DNA of 16,220 nucleotides from Verrucomicrobiota bacterium (GTDB lineage: Bacteria > Verrucomicrobiota > Verrucomicrobiia > Opitutales > Opitutaceae): positions 1-16,220 of the forward strand of contig JAEWNN010000098.1 in the NCBI GenBank assembly GCA_023457035.1, read 5' to 3'. The notes under the pieces are model-generated. The model searched no databases. It was not told where the DNA came from and worked only from the letters and a program-made list of their open reading frames with translations. Below, piece by piece: positions 6,109-14,724 of the stretch (the first letter of the stretch is position 1; every line of letters begins with the position of its first letter). A program made the translations under genes and the position numbers.

Positions 6109-6395
6109 TCTTCTCCGCCCAAGCCGGACGCGACCTCGGCCAAGTGGGAGCGTTTCTGGCGCAGAAGAATCCGGAGGCGGCTGCAAGACTCGGGCACGCG
6201 TTGGTCGATCGAGCCTTGTCGCTGGCGCAATTTCCACGCCGCGGGGTCGAGGTGAAAGCACGGCCCGGAGTTCGCCGGATCGTCCATCGCCCCTGGTTCG
6301 TGATTTACTACCGCGTGGACGAAGCACGCGGGGTGATCGAAATCGCGCGGTTCTGGGATGCGCGACAGGACCCGCGCGGGTTGCGGCTTGGGTGA
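6093..6395 (+). CDS. ParE/RelE family toxin
   Basis: The product is 100 residues, the usual ParE length, from ATG 6093. It shows the full family pattern: MDWKVIFSAQAGRDLGQVGAF with the first strand and helix, PEAAARLGHALVDRALSLAQFPRRG for the helical hairpin, then RRIVHRPWFVIYYRVDE and VIEIARFWDARQDP for the C-terminal sheet, ending in the common FWDARQDP. Members either poison DNA gyrase (ParE) or cleave mRNA on the ribosome (RelE); sequence does not decide which. It overlaps its antitoxin and converges on ureC. Confidence 0.88.
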   Translation: MDWKVIFSAQAGRDLGQVGAFLAQKNPEAAARLGHALVDRALSLAQFPRRGVEVKARPGVRRIVHRPWFVIYYRVDEARGVIEIARFWDARQDPRGLRLG

Positions 6396-6400
6396 GAGCA

Positions 6401-6443
6401 ATCGCCTGCAAGCTTGCCCGCCTCGGGCGGGCAGGATCCTACC
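6401..6443 (-). repeat. Nested REP hairpin between parE-like toxin and ureC
   Basis: On the minus strand it opens GGTAGG and closes GCTTGCAGGCGAT, matching the second REP subtype seen at 2170-2250. An 8-bp hairpin sits in its middle: TGCCCGCC (6415-6422), loop TCG, GGCGGGCA (6426-6433). It looks like one hairpin placed inside another. It occupies the space between two convergent genes and may also hinder read-through, though no T-tract follows. Confidence 0.65.
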
Positions 6444-6456
6444 TCGCAGGCATGCT

Positions 6457-8226
<1,770 letters not shown>

Positions 8227-8475
8227 GGCGATTGCGGATTGCGGAATGCGGGTTGCGGAATGGCCGGAGCCGGGAAGGGAAATGTGGAAAGCTGGAAAAC
8301 TGGAACGGAGGTGGACCGGGAGGACCGGAAGGCGGAGAATCTGGAGCTCAGCTCATCAGTAACGGAACGGAAGATTTGGACACAGAGGACACCGAGGCGG
8401 AGGAGGACATGGAGGACGGAAGGGAGCTGGGCGGAGGATGCGGAATCAGGAACGGACGAGGAGACGCGGGAGGCG
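8227..8475. repeat. ureB-ureC gap filled with short repeats and a shared leader
   Basis: Read towards ureC, the 19-bp motif CATTCCGCAATCCGCAATC (8248-8230) ends 3 nt before the ATG. It is preceded by a CCGGCTCCGGCCATTCCG stretch and a TTTCCACATT block (about 8292-8283). This leader matches the urtD leader over roughly 65 nt. Further upstream are a GACACAGAGGACACCGAGG motif (8379-8397) and GGAGGAC copies. No gene is supported in these 249 bp. Confidence 0.75.
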
Positions 8476-8877
8476 CTAGCGCTTCTTCTTGGCGGCGAGT
8501 TTCTTGGGTGCGGTGGGCTTCGGACGTTTCGGAGAAACGTCCCTACCTCTCGGACGCGATGCAGCGTCGAGCTGGCCGGACACGAGGGCGTTGAGGCCGA
8601 AGACTTCGCGGGCGCCAGCAAGGGCGACGAGCTCGACGCGCTTGGTGTCGCCCGCCTCGAAACGCACGGCGGTGCCGGCGGGGATGTTGAGGCGGAAGCC
8701 GCGGGCGGCGGCGCGATCGAAGGTGAGCGCGGTGTTCGTCTCGAAGAAGTGGTAGTGCGAGCCGACCTGGATCGGGCGGTCACCGGTGTTCACGACCTCG
8801 AGGGTGACGGTGGGCAGGCCGAGGTTGGCCGGGAGTGCGGCGGGCTCGGAAGCGGGGATGATTTCGCCGGGGATCAT
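8476..8877 (-). CDS. ureB: Urease beta subunit UreB with Lys-rich tail
   Basis: UreB packs against UreC in the urease trimer. The core is typical: MIPGEIIPASEP, VVNTGDRPIQVGSHYHFFETN, FDRAAARGFRLNIPAGTAVRFE, and KRVELVALAGAREVFGLNALVSG. The family normally ends near residue 101-106, but this product runs to 133. The extra tail contains GRDVSPKRPK, encoded by an in-frame REP hairpin (8522-8547), then a Lys/Ala/Pro-rich end, PTAPKKLAAKKKR. The ATG at 8877 is 7 nt after the ureA stop, so the two are probably translationally coupled. The tail could be exposed, but its role is unknown. Confidence 0.96.
   Translation of the reverse strand: MIPGEIIPASEPAALPANLGLPTVTLEVVNTGDRPIQVGSHYHFFETNTALTFDRAAARGFRLNIPAGTAVRFEAGDTKRVELVALAGAREVFGLNALVSGQLDAASRPRGRDVSPKRPKPTAPKKLAAKKKR
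8522..8547 (-). repeat. REP hairpin inside the ureB coding sequence
   Basis: On the minus strand it has head GGTAG, stem GGACGTTT (8522-8529 complement), loop CTCCG and stem AAACGTCC. Same family as the elements at 1201 and 1271, with another stem sequence. It is read through in frame as part of the UreB tail, and the phase used splits GGT AGG and so avoids the TAG stop. Confidence 0.8.
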
Positions 8878-8884
8878 GGGAGTT

Positions 8885-9187
8885 TCAGCGAATCGGGTTG
8901 TGGACGGTGACGAGCTTGGTGCCGTCGGGGAACGTGGCTTCGACCTGGACCTCGTGGATCATCTCGGCGACGCCTTCCATGACCTGGTCGCGCGTGAGGA
9001 GCGTGGTACCATAGCTCATAAGGTCGGCGACGGTGCGGCCGTCGCGGGCGCCTTCCATGATCTCGTAGGAGATGATGGCGATGGCCTCGGGATAGTTGAG
9101 CTTGAGGCCGCGGGACTGGCGGCGGCGGGCGAGATCGGCGGCGACGACAATCAGGAGTTTTTCGCGCTCGCGAGGGGTGAGGTGCAT
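8885..9187 (-). CDS. ureA: Urease gamma subunit UreA
   Basis: UreA is the small structural subunit of urease. The product is 100 residues, the standard length. Its sequence fits throughout: MHLTPREREKLLIVVAADLARRR, GLKLNYPEAIAIISYEIMEG, ARDGRTVADLMSYG, and LTRDQVMEGVAEMIHEVQVEATFPDGTKLVTVHNPI. It is the first of the three structural genes and is followed at 7 nt by ureB. The leader is pyrimidine-rich (CTCTCCCTCCGCC before ATG) with no Shine-Dalgarno. Confidence 0.98.
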   Translation of the reverse strand: MHLTPREREKLLIVVAADLARRRQSRGLKLNYPEAIAIISYEIMEGARDGRTVADLMSYGTTLLTRDQVMEGVAEMIHEVQVEATFPDGTKLVTVHNPIR

Positions 9188-9367
9188 GGCGGAGGGAGAG
9201 AATCTGGAACTCAGGAAACGGATGCGACAGAAGCTAACGAAGGGAACGAAGAGGGACCGAATCGCGTGCCCTTCGACTGGCTCAGCGCCTCGGGCGATCA
9301 GGCTTCATGGCGAAGGGTTTTCTTTGTTCTCTTCGTTTACTTCTGTGGAGGTTCGGAATGTTCGGAA
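9188..9367. repeat. urtE-ureA gap with second copy of the 26-bp inverted-repeat pair
   Basis: The arms at 9227-9252 and 9321-9346 match each other in inverted orientation with 22 of 26 positions and match the pair at 292-405. The 68-bp interior differs entirely from the first copy. It holds its own inverted pair, CCCTTCG (about 9269) with CGAAGGG (9311-9317). A GAATCTGGAACTCAGGAAAC motif lies at about 9200-9219. Confidence 0.8.
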
Positions 9368-10144
9368 CTAAACCTGAAGATGTTCCTTCACGACTTCGTC
9401 GGTGAGGGAGGCGATGGGGCCGGAGGCGACGACGGCGCCGCGGTCCATGGCATAGAAGCGGTCGGCGACCTCGCGGCAAAAATCGACGTACTGCTCGACG
9501 AGGAGGATCGCGAGTTGCCCCTCCGCGTGGAGGGACTTGAGCGCGTGCTTCACCTCGCCGAGAAGATCGTGGCGGAGCTCCTCCTCCTTGAGCTTCTTGA
9601 GCGTGTCACCGATGTGGTCGATGATCGAGGGCTGGATACCCTCGGTTGGCTCGTCGAGGATGAGCAGGCGCGGGCCGGTGAGGAGCGCGCGGCCGATGGC
9701 GAGCTGCTGCTGCTGGCCGCCGGAGAGCACGCCGCCCTTGCGGGAGAGCATCTCCTTCAGGACCGGGAAGAGGGTGAAGACGCGTTCGAGGGCGCGCTTG
9801 GCGGCAGGGCCCTTCACGCTGTGCACGACGAGGCCGACATGGAGGTTTTCCTCGACGGTGAGGTGCGGGAAGATGTCGCGGCCCTGCGGCACGTAGCCGA
9901 TGCCGAGGCGGGCGCGGGCATCGGAGGAGAGGCGCTGGATGGCCTGGCCGGCGAAGGTGATCGAGCCGGCGCGGATCGGGAGCACACCGGTGATGGATCG
10001 CAGCGTGGTGGTTTTCCCGACACCGTTGCGGCCCATCAGGGCGACGACCTCGCCGGGGTTCACCTCGAGGTCGACGCCGCGGAGGATGCGCGAGCCGCCG
10101 ATGTCGGTCTCGACGGAGGAGAGCTGGAGGAGGGCGGTGGACAC
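9368..10144 (-). CDS. urtE: Urea ABC transporter ATP-binding protein UrtE
   Basis: UrtE is one of two ATPases of the high-affinity urea importer, of the LivF class. Visible motifs are Walker A GRNGVGKTT (38-46), Q-loop YVPQGRDIFPHLTVEENL (84-101), signature LSGGQQQQLAIGRALL (140-155) and Walker B LLILDEPTEGIQPSII (160-175). The usual H-loop histidine is replaced by VEQ (216-218), which is normal for this class. At 258 residues it is longer than the usual 230 or so. The extra residues sit at about 186-208 (KEEELRHDLLGEVKHALKS) between Walker B and the switch region. It is followed by ureA after 180 bp. Confidence 0.95.
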   Translation of the reverse strand: MSTALLQLSSVETDIGGSRILRGVDLEVNPGEVVALMGRNGVGKTTTLRSITGVLPIRAGSITFAGQAIQRLSSDARARLGIGYVPQGRDIFPHLTVEENLHVGLVVHSVKGPAAKRALERVFTLFPVLKEMLSRKGGVLSGGQQQQLAIGRALLTGPRLLILDEPTEGIQPSIIDHIGDTLKKLKEEELRHDLLGEVKHALKSLHAEGQLAILLVEQYVDFCREVADRFYAMDRGAVVASGPIASLTDEVVKEHLQV

Positions 10145-10447
10145 GATGGCGGAAGAGAGAATGTGGAAATCAGGAAGGCGGGAACGGAGGCGGAAGGCGG
10201 AGCGGAGACGGAGAATCTGGAACTCAGGAAATCAGGAAGCGGAAGAAACGGAGAACGGTTTGGGAGACAGAGAGCATTCTCCCTGCGGAAGAACCTCCGG
10301 CAGAGAGGCGGAGGAGGACACGGAGGATGAATGTGGAAATCAGGGAATCAGGAACGGAGGGGGAAGTTGGCCACAGATGAACACAGATGGGCACAGATCC
10401 CGAAGAACGGGAGGATTCGATCTGAGAAGATCGGTGTGCATCGGTGG
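10145..10447. repeat. urtD-urtE gap: tandem purine-rich repeats and long inverted repeat
   Basis: This 303-bp stretch has no gene. It has AATGTGGAAATCAGGA at 10160-10175 and again at 10330, followed by GGAACGGAGG; GAGAATCTGGAACTCAGGAA at about 10210; a hairpin around CCTCCG (10295) and CGGAGG (10309); and the inverted repeat entered separately. The plus strand is strongly purine-rich, so the operon mRNA is pyrimidine-rich here. Confidence 0.7.
10371..10447. repeat. ACAGATG-type inverted repeat abutting the urtD stop
   Basis: Left arm CCACAGATGAACACAGATGG (10371-10390, then a third CACAGAT unit) pairs imperfectly with the right arm at 10429-10447, whose reverse complement is CCACCGATGCACACCGATC. 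The right arm touches the urtD TAG (10450-10448). Similar ACAGATG-unit repeats are common between genes in several environmental phyla, by general recollection. A long imperfect hairpin of about 77 nt would form in the transcript. Confidence 0.7.
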
Positions 10448-11224
10448 CTAGTTCTTCGTGGGTTTGCCGCGGCCGAGGTAGACTTCGCGGACCTTCGGGT
10501 TCGATTGCACTTCGTCGAACTTTCCTTCGCAGAGCACGGTGCCCTGGTGGAGGACGGTGACCTTGCCGTTTTGGGCGATTTGGCGGACGAAGGTCATGTC
10601 GTGTTCGATGACGATCAGGCTGTGCTTGCCGGCGAGGGAGAGGAGGAGCTCGCCGGTGCGGTGCGTCTCCTCGTCGGTCATGCCGGCCGCGGGCTCGTCG
10701 ACGAGAAGGAGCTTGGGCTGCTGGGCGAGGAGCATGCCGATCTCGAGCCATTGCTTCTCGCCGTGGGCGAGGAGGCCGGCGAGCCAGTCGCGTTTCGTGT
10801 CGAGGCGGATGAGCTTGAGGAGCTCGTCGAGGCGATCGCGATCGGTGGAGTCGAGGCGATGGAAGAGCGAGGCGAAGACGCCGCGCGGGCCCTTGAGCGA
10901 GAGGACGAGGTTATCCCAGACGGTGTGCTCGGTGTAGACGCTGGGGGTCTGGAACTTCCGGCCGATGCCGAGGCGGTTGATCTGGTACTCGTTGCGCGCG
11001 GTGAGGTCGATGGTGGTGAGAGGATCGGAACCGAACTCGATCTTGCCGGTGTCGGGTTTGGCGCGACCGGAGATGAGATCGAAGAAGGTGGACTTGCCCG
11101 CGCCGTTGGGGCCGATGACGGTGCGCAGCTCGCCCTCGAAGAGATAGAAATGCAGGTCGGAGATGGCGCGGAAGCCATCGTAGGTCTTGTTGACGTCTTC
11201 GACGGTGAGGATGGCGGAGGGCAT
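10448..11224 (-). CDS. urtD: Urea ABC transporter ATP-binding protein UrtD
   Basis: UrtD is the LivG-class ATPase of the urea importer. The 258 residues show Walker A GPNGAGKST (38-46), Q-loop GRKFQTPSVYTEHTVWDNL (88-106), signature LLAHGEKQWLEIGM (151-164; the HGEKQWLEI form is characteristic of UrtD), Walker B KLLLVDEPAAGMTDEE (171-186) and the switch histidine in VIEHDM (205-210). It ends with a short polar tail, LGRGKPTKN. The ATG at 11224 is preceded by the 19-bp leader motif 7 nt upstream. It sits in the order urtC-urtD-urtE. Confidence 0.97.
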   Translation of the reverse strand: MPSAILTVEDVNKTYDGFRAISDLHFYLFEGELRTVIGPNGAGKSTFFDLISGRAKPDTGKIEFGSDPLTTIDLTARNEYQINRLGIGRKFQTPSVYTEHTVWDNLVLSLKGPRGVFASLFHRLDSTDRDRLDELLKLIRLDTKRDWLAGLLAHGEKQWLEIGMLLAQQPKLLLVDEPAAGMTDEETHRTGELLLSLAGKHSLIVIEHDMTFVRQIAQNGKVTVLHQGTVLCEGKFDEVQSNPKVREVYLGRGKPTKN

Positions 11225-11406
11225 CGGCGGAGATTGCGGATTTCGGAATGCGGATCGCGGAGTGGCCAGAGCCGGAATGGCGAATGTGGAAAACTGGAAA
11301 CAGACAGGAACGGAGGGCGGAGGCGGAAGAGGGGAGTGTGGAAATCAGGGAATCAGGAACGGAAGGGGAGTGATGGAACCGCAGATGAATGCGAATGAAG
11401 GGCGGA
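11225..11406. repeat. urtC-urtD gap with leader copy and purine-rich repeats
   Basis: Read towards urtD, the 19-bp motif (11250-11232, one mismatch) ends 7 nt before ATG, after a block resembling the ureC leader (TTTCCACATTC at about 11294-11283, then a CCATTCCGGCTCTGGCCA stretch). Further upstream are TGTGGAAATCAGGGAATCAG (about 11337-11356) and, at about 11374-11400, a degenerate relative of the ACAGATG repeat. Confidence 0.7.
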
Positions 11407-12567
11407 TCAGGTTTTGGCCGGAGCGGGGGCGGCGGGAGCCGGCGCAGGAGCGGAGCTAGCCGGGGACTTCTTCTTGATCCAGCCGCGCACGATGCCCGGG
11501 ATGCTGACGATGCCGCCGGGAAGGAAGAGCACGACGAGGATGAAAAGACCGCCCATGAGCAGAATCCACAAATCGGGGATGGCGCGGGTGGCCCAGCTCT
11601 TGAGCGCGTTGACGCCGACCGCGCCGATCACCGGACCGAGCAACGTGCCGCGGCCGCCGACGGCGACCCAGACGACGGCCTCGAGGGACTTATCGGGCGT
11701 CATCTCGCTGGGGTTGATGATGCCGACCTGCGGGACGTAGAGCGCGCCGCCGATCGCGGCGATGAGCGCGCTCACGATGAAGATGAAGAGTTTGAAGTGG
11801 GCGGTGGCGTAGCCGGAGAAGAGCGCGCGGTTCTCCCCGTCGCGCACGGCCTGCTGCACGAGCCCGAACTTGGTGCCGTTGAGCCAGCGGCAGAGCAGGT
11901 AGACGACGAGAAGTGTGACGGCGGTGACGACGAAGAGGCCGCGCTGCGTGGCGGGCTCCCGGATATCGAAGCCGAGGATGAACTTGAAGTCGGTGAAGCC
12001 GTTGTTGCCGCCCATGAGCATGTCGTTGCGGAAGAACATGAGCGCGGCGCCGTAGGTGAGCGCCTGGGTGAGGATCGAGAAGTAGACACCCTTGATGCGA
12101 GAGCGGAAGGCGAGGTAACCAAACAGCCACGCCAACAGGCCGGGCAGGATCAGGACCATCGCGAGCGCGAACGGGAAACTGGAGAACGGTCTCCAGAAGG
12201 TTGGCAGCTCCGTCCAGCCGAGGAAGACGAGGAAGTCGGGGATCGGTTGGCGGTACTGGCCGAGGTCGCCGATCATGCGCATGAGGTGCATGCCCATCAT
12301 GTAGCCGCCGAGACTGAAGAAGAGCGCCTGACCGAGGGAGAGCAGGCCGGTGTAGCCCCAGAGCAGATCGACCGAGATCGCGAGTAGCGCGTAGCAGAGA
12401 TACTTGCCCCAGAGGTTGATCGCGAAGTCGGAGATCCATCCGTGCTGGTTGGCGAAGGGCAGGACGAGCACGACGAGGATCGCGAAGATCCCGACGGCGA
12501 TCAGCTCGCCCCGCGAGATGGCGCGGGGATTGCGGCGGGCGGCGAGAAAAGCGGCGAGGCGGGACAT
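11407..12567 (-). CDS. urtC: Urea ABC transporter permease UrtC
   Basis: UrtC is a LivM-class membrane permease that forms the urea channel with UrtB. The 386-residue product has many hydrophobic segments (for example 21-38, 133-150, 211-228, 258-278 and 331-350). Conserved blocks include GYTGLLSLGQALFFSLGGYMMG split around 71-92, GGNNGFTDF (187-195), the ATPase-contact loop AVRDGENRALFSGY (240-253) and WVAVGGRGTLLGPVIGA (300-316). The C-terminus is a charged and Ala/Pro-rich tail (KKKSPASSAPAPAP and on) likely to be cytoplasmic and disordered. The ATG at 12567 is 69 bp after urtB. Confidence 0.97.
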   Translation of the reverse strand: MSRLAAFLAARRNPRAISRGELIAVGIFAILVVLVLPFANQHGWISDFAINLWGKYLCYALLAISVDLLWGYTGLLSLGQALFFSLGGYMMGMHLMRMIGDLGQYRQPIPDFLVFLGWTELPTFWRPFSSFPFALAMVLILPGLLAWLFGYLAFRSRIKGVYFSILTQALTYGAALMFFRNDMLMGGNNGFTDFKFILGFDIREPATQRGLFVVTAVTLLVVYLLCRWLNGTKFGLVQQAVRDGENRALFSGYATAHFKLFIFIVSALIAAIGGALYVPQVGIINPSEMTPDKSLEAVVWVAVGGRGTLLGPVIGAVGVNALKSWATRAIPDLWILLMGGLFILVVLFLPGGIVSIPGIVRGWIKKKSPASSAPAPAPAAPAPAKT

Positions 12568-12636
12568 GAAGAACGCGGAAACCGGAAAGCGGAGACCGGA
12601 GAGTGTTGAATGTGGAAATCAGGAAAAGGGGCGCGC
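12568..12636. repeat. urtB-urtC spacer with repeat copy
   Basis: This 69-bp spacer has AATGTGGAAATCAGGA (12609-12624), the unit also found before urtE and twice in other gaps, and several GGAAACCGGA-like units. It is read on the mRNA as a pyrimidine-rich leader with no Shine-Dalgarno. Confidence 0.6.
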
Positions 12637-14370
12637 TCAGTCGAGGCTGCGGCTGCGGGTGACGAAGAGACCGGCGGGGCGCCATTGCAGGAAGAGGATG
12701 ATGGCGCCGAGCACGAGGATCTTGCCCAGCACCGGATTGCCGAGCGCCTGCTGGAGCGCCTGATCCGCGAACCCGATACCGGTGGCGCTGAGGACGGTGC
12801 CGGCGATGTTGCCCACGCCGCCCACGACGACGGTCATGAAGCAGTCGACGATGTAGTTCTGGCCGAGGGAGGGACCGACGTTGCCGATCTGGCTGAGGAA
12901 AGCGCCGGCGAGACCCGCGAGACCGCTGCCGAGGCCGAACGTGAGCATGTTCACGCGGCTGGTGCGCACGCCCATGCACGAGGCCATCGCGCGATTCTGC
13001 ATGACGGCGCGGATGAGCAGGCCGAGGGAGGTGCGCGTGAGCACGAGCCAGACACCGAGCACGATCAATCCGGCGAAGCCGATGACGAAGACACGGTTCC
13101 AGCCGAGGAGGATGTCGTTCACCGTCCAGTTGCCGCTGAGGAAGGCCGGGCTGGAGACCTGGACGTTGTTGGCGCCGAAGATGAAACGGAAGAGCTGCTG
13201 CAACACGAGCGAGACGCCCCAGGTCGCGAGCAGGCTCTCGAGCGGGCGGCGATAGAGGAAACGGATCACCCCACGCTCGAGTGCGACACCAACCGCAGCG
13301 GCGGCGAGGAAGCTCAGCGGGAGGGCCACGAGGAAGTACGACTGGTAGGCCCAGCCGGTGGCGCCGAAGCCGGGCAGATTAATCGTGAATTTGCCGAACG
13401 GAGACAACGCCAAGCCGTTGCCAAAGACGTTCTGCACCACGTAGGTCGTGTAGGCGCCGACCGCGATCATCTCGCCGTGCGCCATGTTGATGACACCCAT
13501 CAGACCGAATGTGATCGCCAGGCCGAGGGCAACGATGAGGAGGATGCTGCCGAGCGAGGCGCCACGGAACAGCGTGCCCAGAAAGTTGACGGTCGAGCGG
13601 TGCGACTCGATGGCGCGGAGCGCGGCGCGGGCGGCCTCGACCAGCGCGGGTTTCCGGGCCGCCTCGGCGTCGCGCAACGCGGCCTTGACCAGATCGGCGC
13701 TGGCAAGCGTGTGCAGGGTCTTCAGCTCCGCGAGGGCGGCGAGCTTCTCGGCATCGGTGGGTGCTTTGAGCCCGATGAGGCCGATGGCCTCGCGCAGCGT
13801 GGTGCGGGCCCGCGGCTCGGTCTCGGTCTCGAGGCGTTGCTGCAGGATGGGAAGCTTCTCGACGTCCTGCGCGAAGCCGACGACCTGAATGGCGCGGAGA
13901 CGCTTCTCGAGGTCCGGGGAGCCGAGGTCGCGCAGATCGAGCACGGCCTTCATGGCGCGGCGGAGCGCGGAGGTATGCTCGACGGCGGTGAGATCGGCGC
14001 CCACGAGGCGGAGGGGGGTGCCGGCGGCGTCGAGGAGCGGTTGGCCATCGGCGATGCGGAGGGCGGACTGGGCCTCGGCGGCGTCCTTCTCGCCCACGAG
14101 TTGGACGGGGACAGTGGCGCCTCCGGGCGCGGCGTAGAGAAATAGTGAATCCCTGCGCCAGGCCTCGAGGAGGGCGGGAATGGCTTCGTCGGCTTGGCCG
14201 GCGAGAGTGGCGATGAGTTCGCGTTGTTGTGCCGGAGAGTCGGCGAGGACGGCCCGGACAATGGTGGCGCGGGCGGTGTCGGCGGCGCGGGCGAACCCGG
14301 AGGTGAGCGCGAGGATGCAAAGCGCAACAGAGAGGCTGAGCCGGAGGACGGTGCGGGCGGTGTTGCTCAC
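12637..14370 (-). CDS. urtB: Urea ABC transporter permease UrtB
   Basis: UrtB is the LivH-class permease partner of UrtC. The GTG at 14370 is chosen because it places a clean signal peptide at the N-terminus (SLSVALCILALTSGFARA, cleavage near residue 29). An ATG at 14463 would add 31 residues of less typical sequence in front. The 577-residue product has an exported helical domain of about 230 residues (30-261, with helical-repeat-like AVLDLRDLGSPDLEKRLRAI), then the permease from about 262, with MGVINMAHGEMIAVGAY (291-307), the loop SLGLLIRAVMQNRAMASCMG and VVVGGVGNIAGTV. The exported N-terminal domain is usual for UrtB. Confidence 0.95.
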   Translation of the reverse strand: MSNTARTVLRLSLSVALCILALTSGFARAADTARATIVRAVLADSPAQQRELIATLAGQADEAIPALLEAWRRDSLFLYAAPGGATVPVQLVGEKDAAEAQSALRIADGQPLLDAAGTPLRLVGADLTAVEHTSALRRAMKAVLDLRDLGSPDLEKRLRAIQVVGFAQDVEKLPILQQRLETETEPRARTTLREAIGLIGLKAPTDAEKLAALAELKTLHTLASADLVKAALRDAEAARKPALVEAARAALRAIESHRSTVNFLGTLFRGASLGSILLIVALGLAITFGLMGVINMAHGEMIAVGAYTTYVVQNVFGNGLALSPFGKFTINLPGFGATGWAYQSYFLVALPLSFLAAAAVGVALERGVIRFLYRRPLESLLATWGVSLVLQQLFRFIFGANNVQVSSPAFLSGNWTVNDILLGWNRVFVIGFAGLIVLGVWLVLTRTSLGLLIRAVMQNRAMASCMGVRTSRVNMLTFGLGSGLAGLAGAFLSQIGNVGPSLGQNYIVDCFMTVVVGGVGNIAGTVLSATGIGFADQALQQALGNPVLGKILVLGAIILFLQWRPAGLFVTRSRSLD

Positions 14371-14473
14371 GGTAGGAGCCACGCTCAACGCAAGGATCGG
14401 GCCAACTCTCCAGCGGAGGATGAGAGGAACCGATGGGGTGAAAATGCTACCGGTCGGCGGCACGGCGCCGACG

Positions 14474-14487
14474 GCCCACCGGTGGGC
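14474..14487. promoter_or_regulatory. 14-bp perfect palindrome before urtB
   Basis: GCCCACCGGTGGGC is a perfect palindrome 10 bp upstream of the first possible urtB ATG (14463) and about 104 bp before the preferred GTG. It could be a repressor or activator half-site pair, or a chance GC-rich palindrome. No family match is offered. Confidence 0.3.
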
Positions 14488-14660
14488 GTGGGCGAAAACG
14501 CCCAGGGCGCTGAACGAAATGCCACGGTTACGTCGGAGGGAGCGTGGGCGAGGGCGACGCGTAAGTGCGCGCTTGGTCGGAGATGAATGGCGGGCGTAAT
14601 GCCCGCCCCACCAGCGGAGGAGCGAGGCCGGTGGGGCGAGCGGGCACGCCCTGACTGCGA

Positions 14661-14683
14661 GTAGGGCCGGTCCCCGACCGGCC
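14661..14683 (+). repeat. REP-type hairpin, GTAG head
   Basis: GTAG (14661-14664) then stem GGCCGGTC (14665-14672), loop CCC and stem GACCGGCC (14676-14683). It belongs to the same family as the element at 1201, with a different stem and a shortened loop. It is paired with an inverse copy at 14725-14750. Confidence 0.7.
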
Positions 14684-14724
14684 GCTGAAGCACCTGGGCG
14701 GGCAGGTCGGCTCCGCGTCGATGC

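Noticed and set aside
9480..9500. Missing switch histidine in UrtE as a sign of inactivity
   Set aside because: A VEQ motif in place of the histidine is normal in the LivF/UrtE class.
8227..12636. Repeat arrays considered as CRISPR
   Set aside because: Units are of unequal length and spacing, there are no regular spacers and no cas genes are present.
12610..14145. Plus-strand open frame of 511 codons opposite urtB
   Set aside because: Antisense to a clear permease; low-complexity Glu/Ala/Gly composition typical of shadow frames.
13600..14370. Exported N-terminal domain of UrtB as a novel fusion
   Set aside because: UrtB proteins commonly carry a signal peptide and an extracytoplasmic helical domain of about this size.
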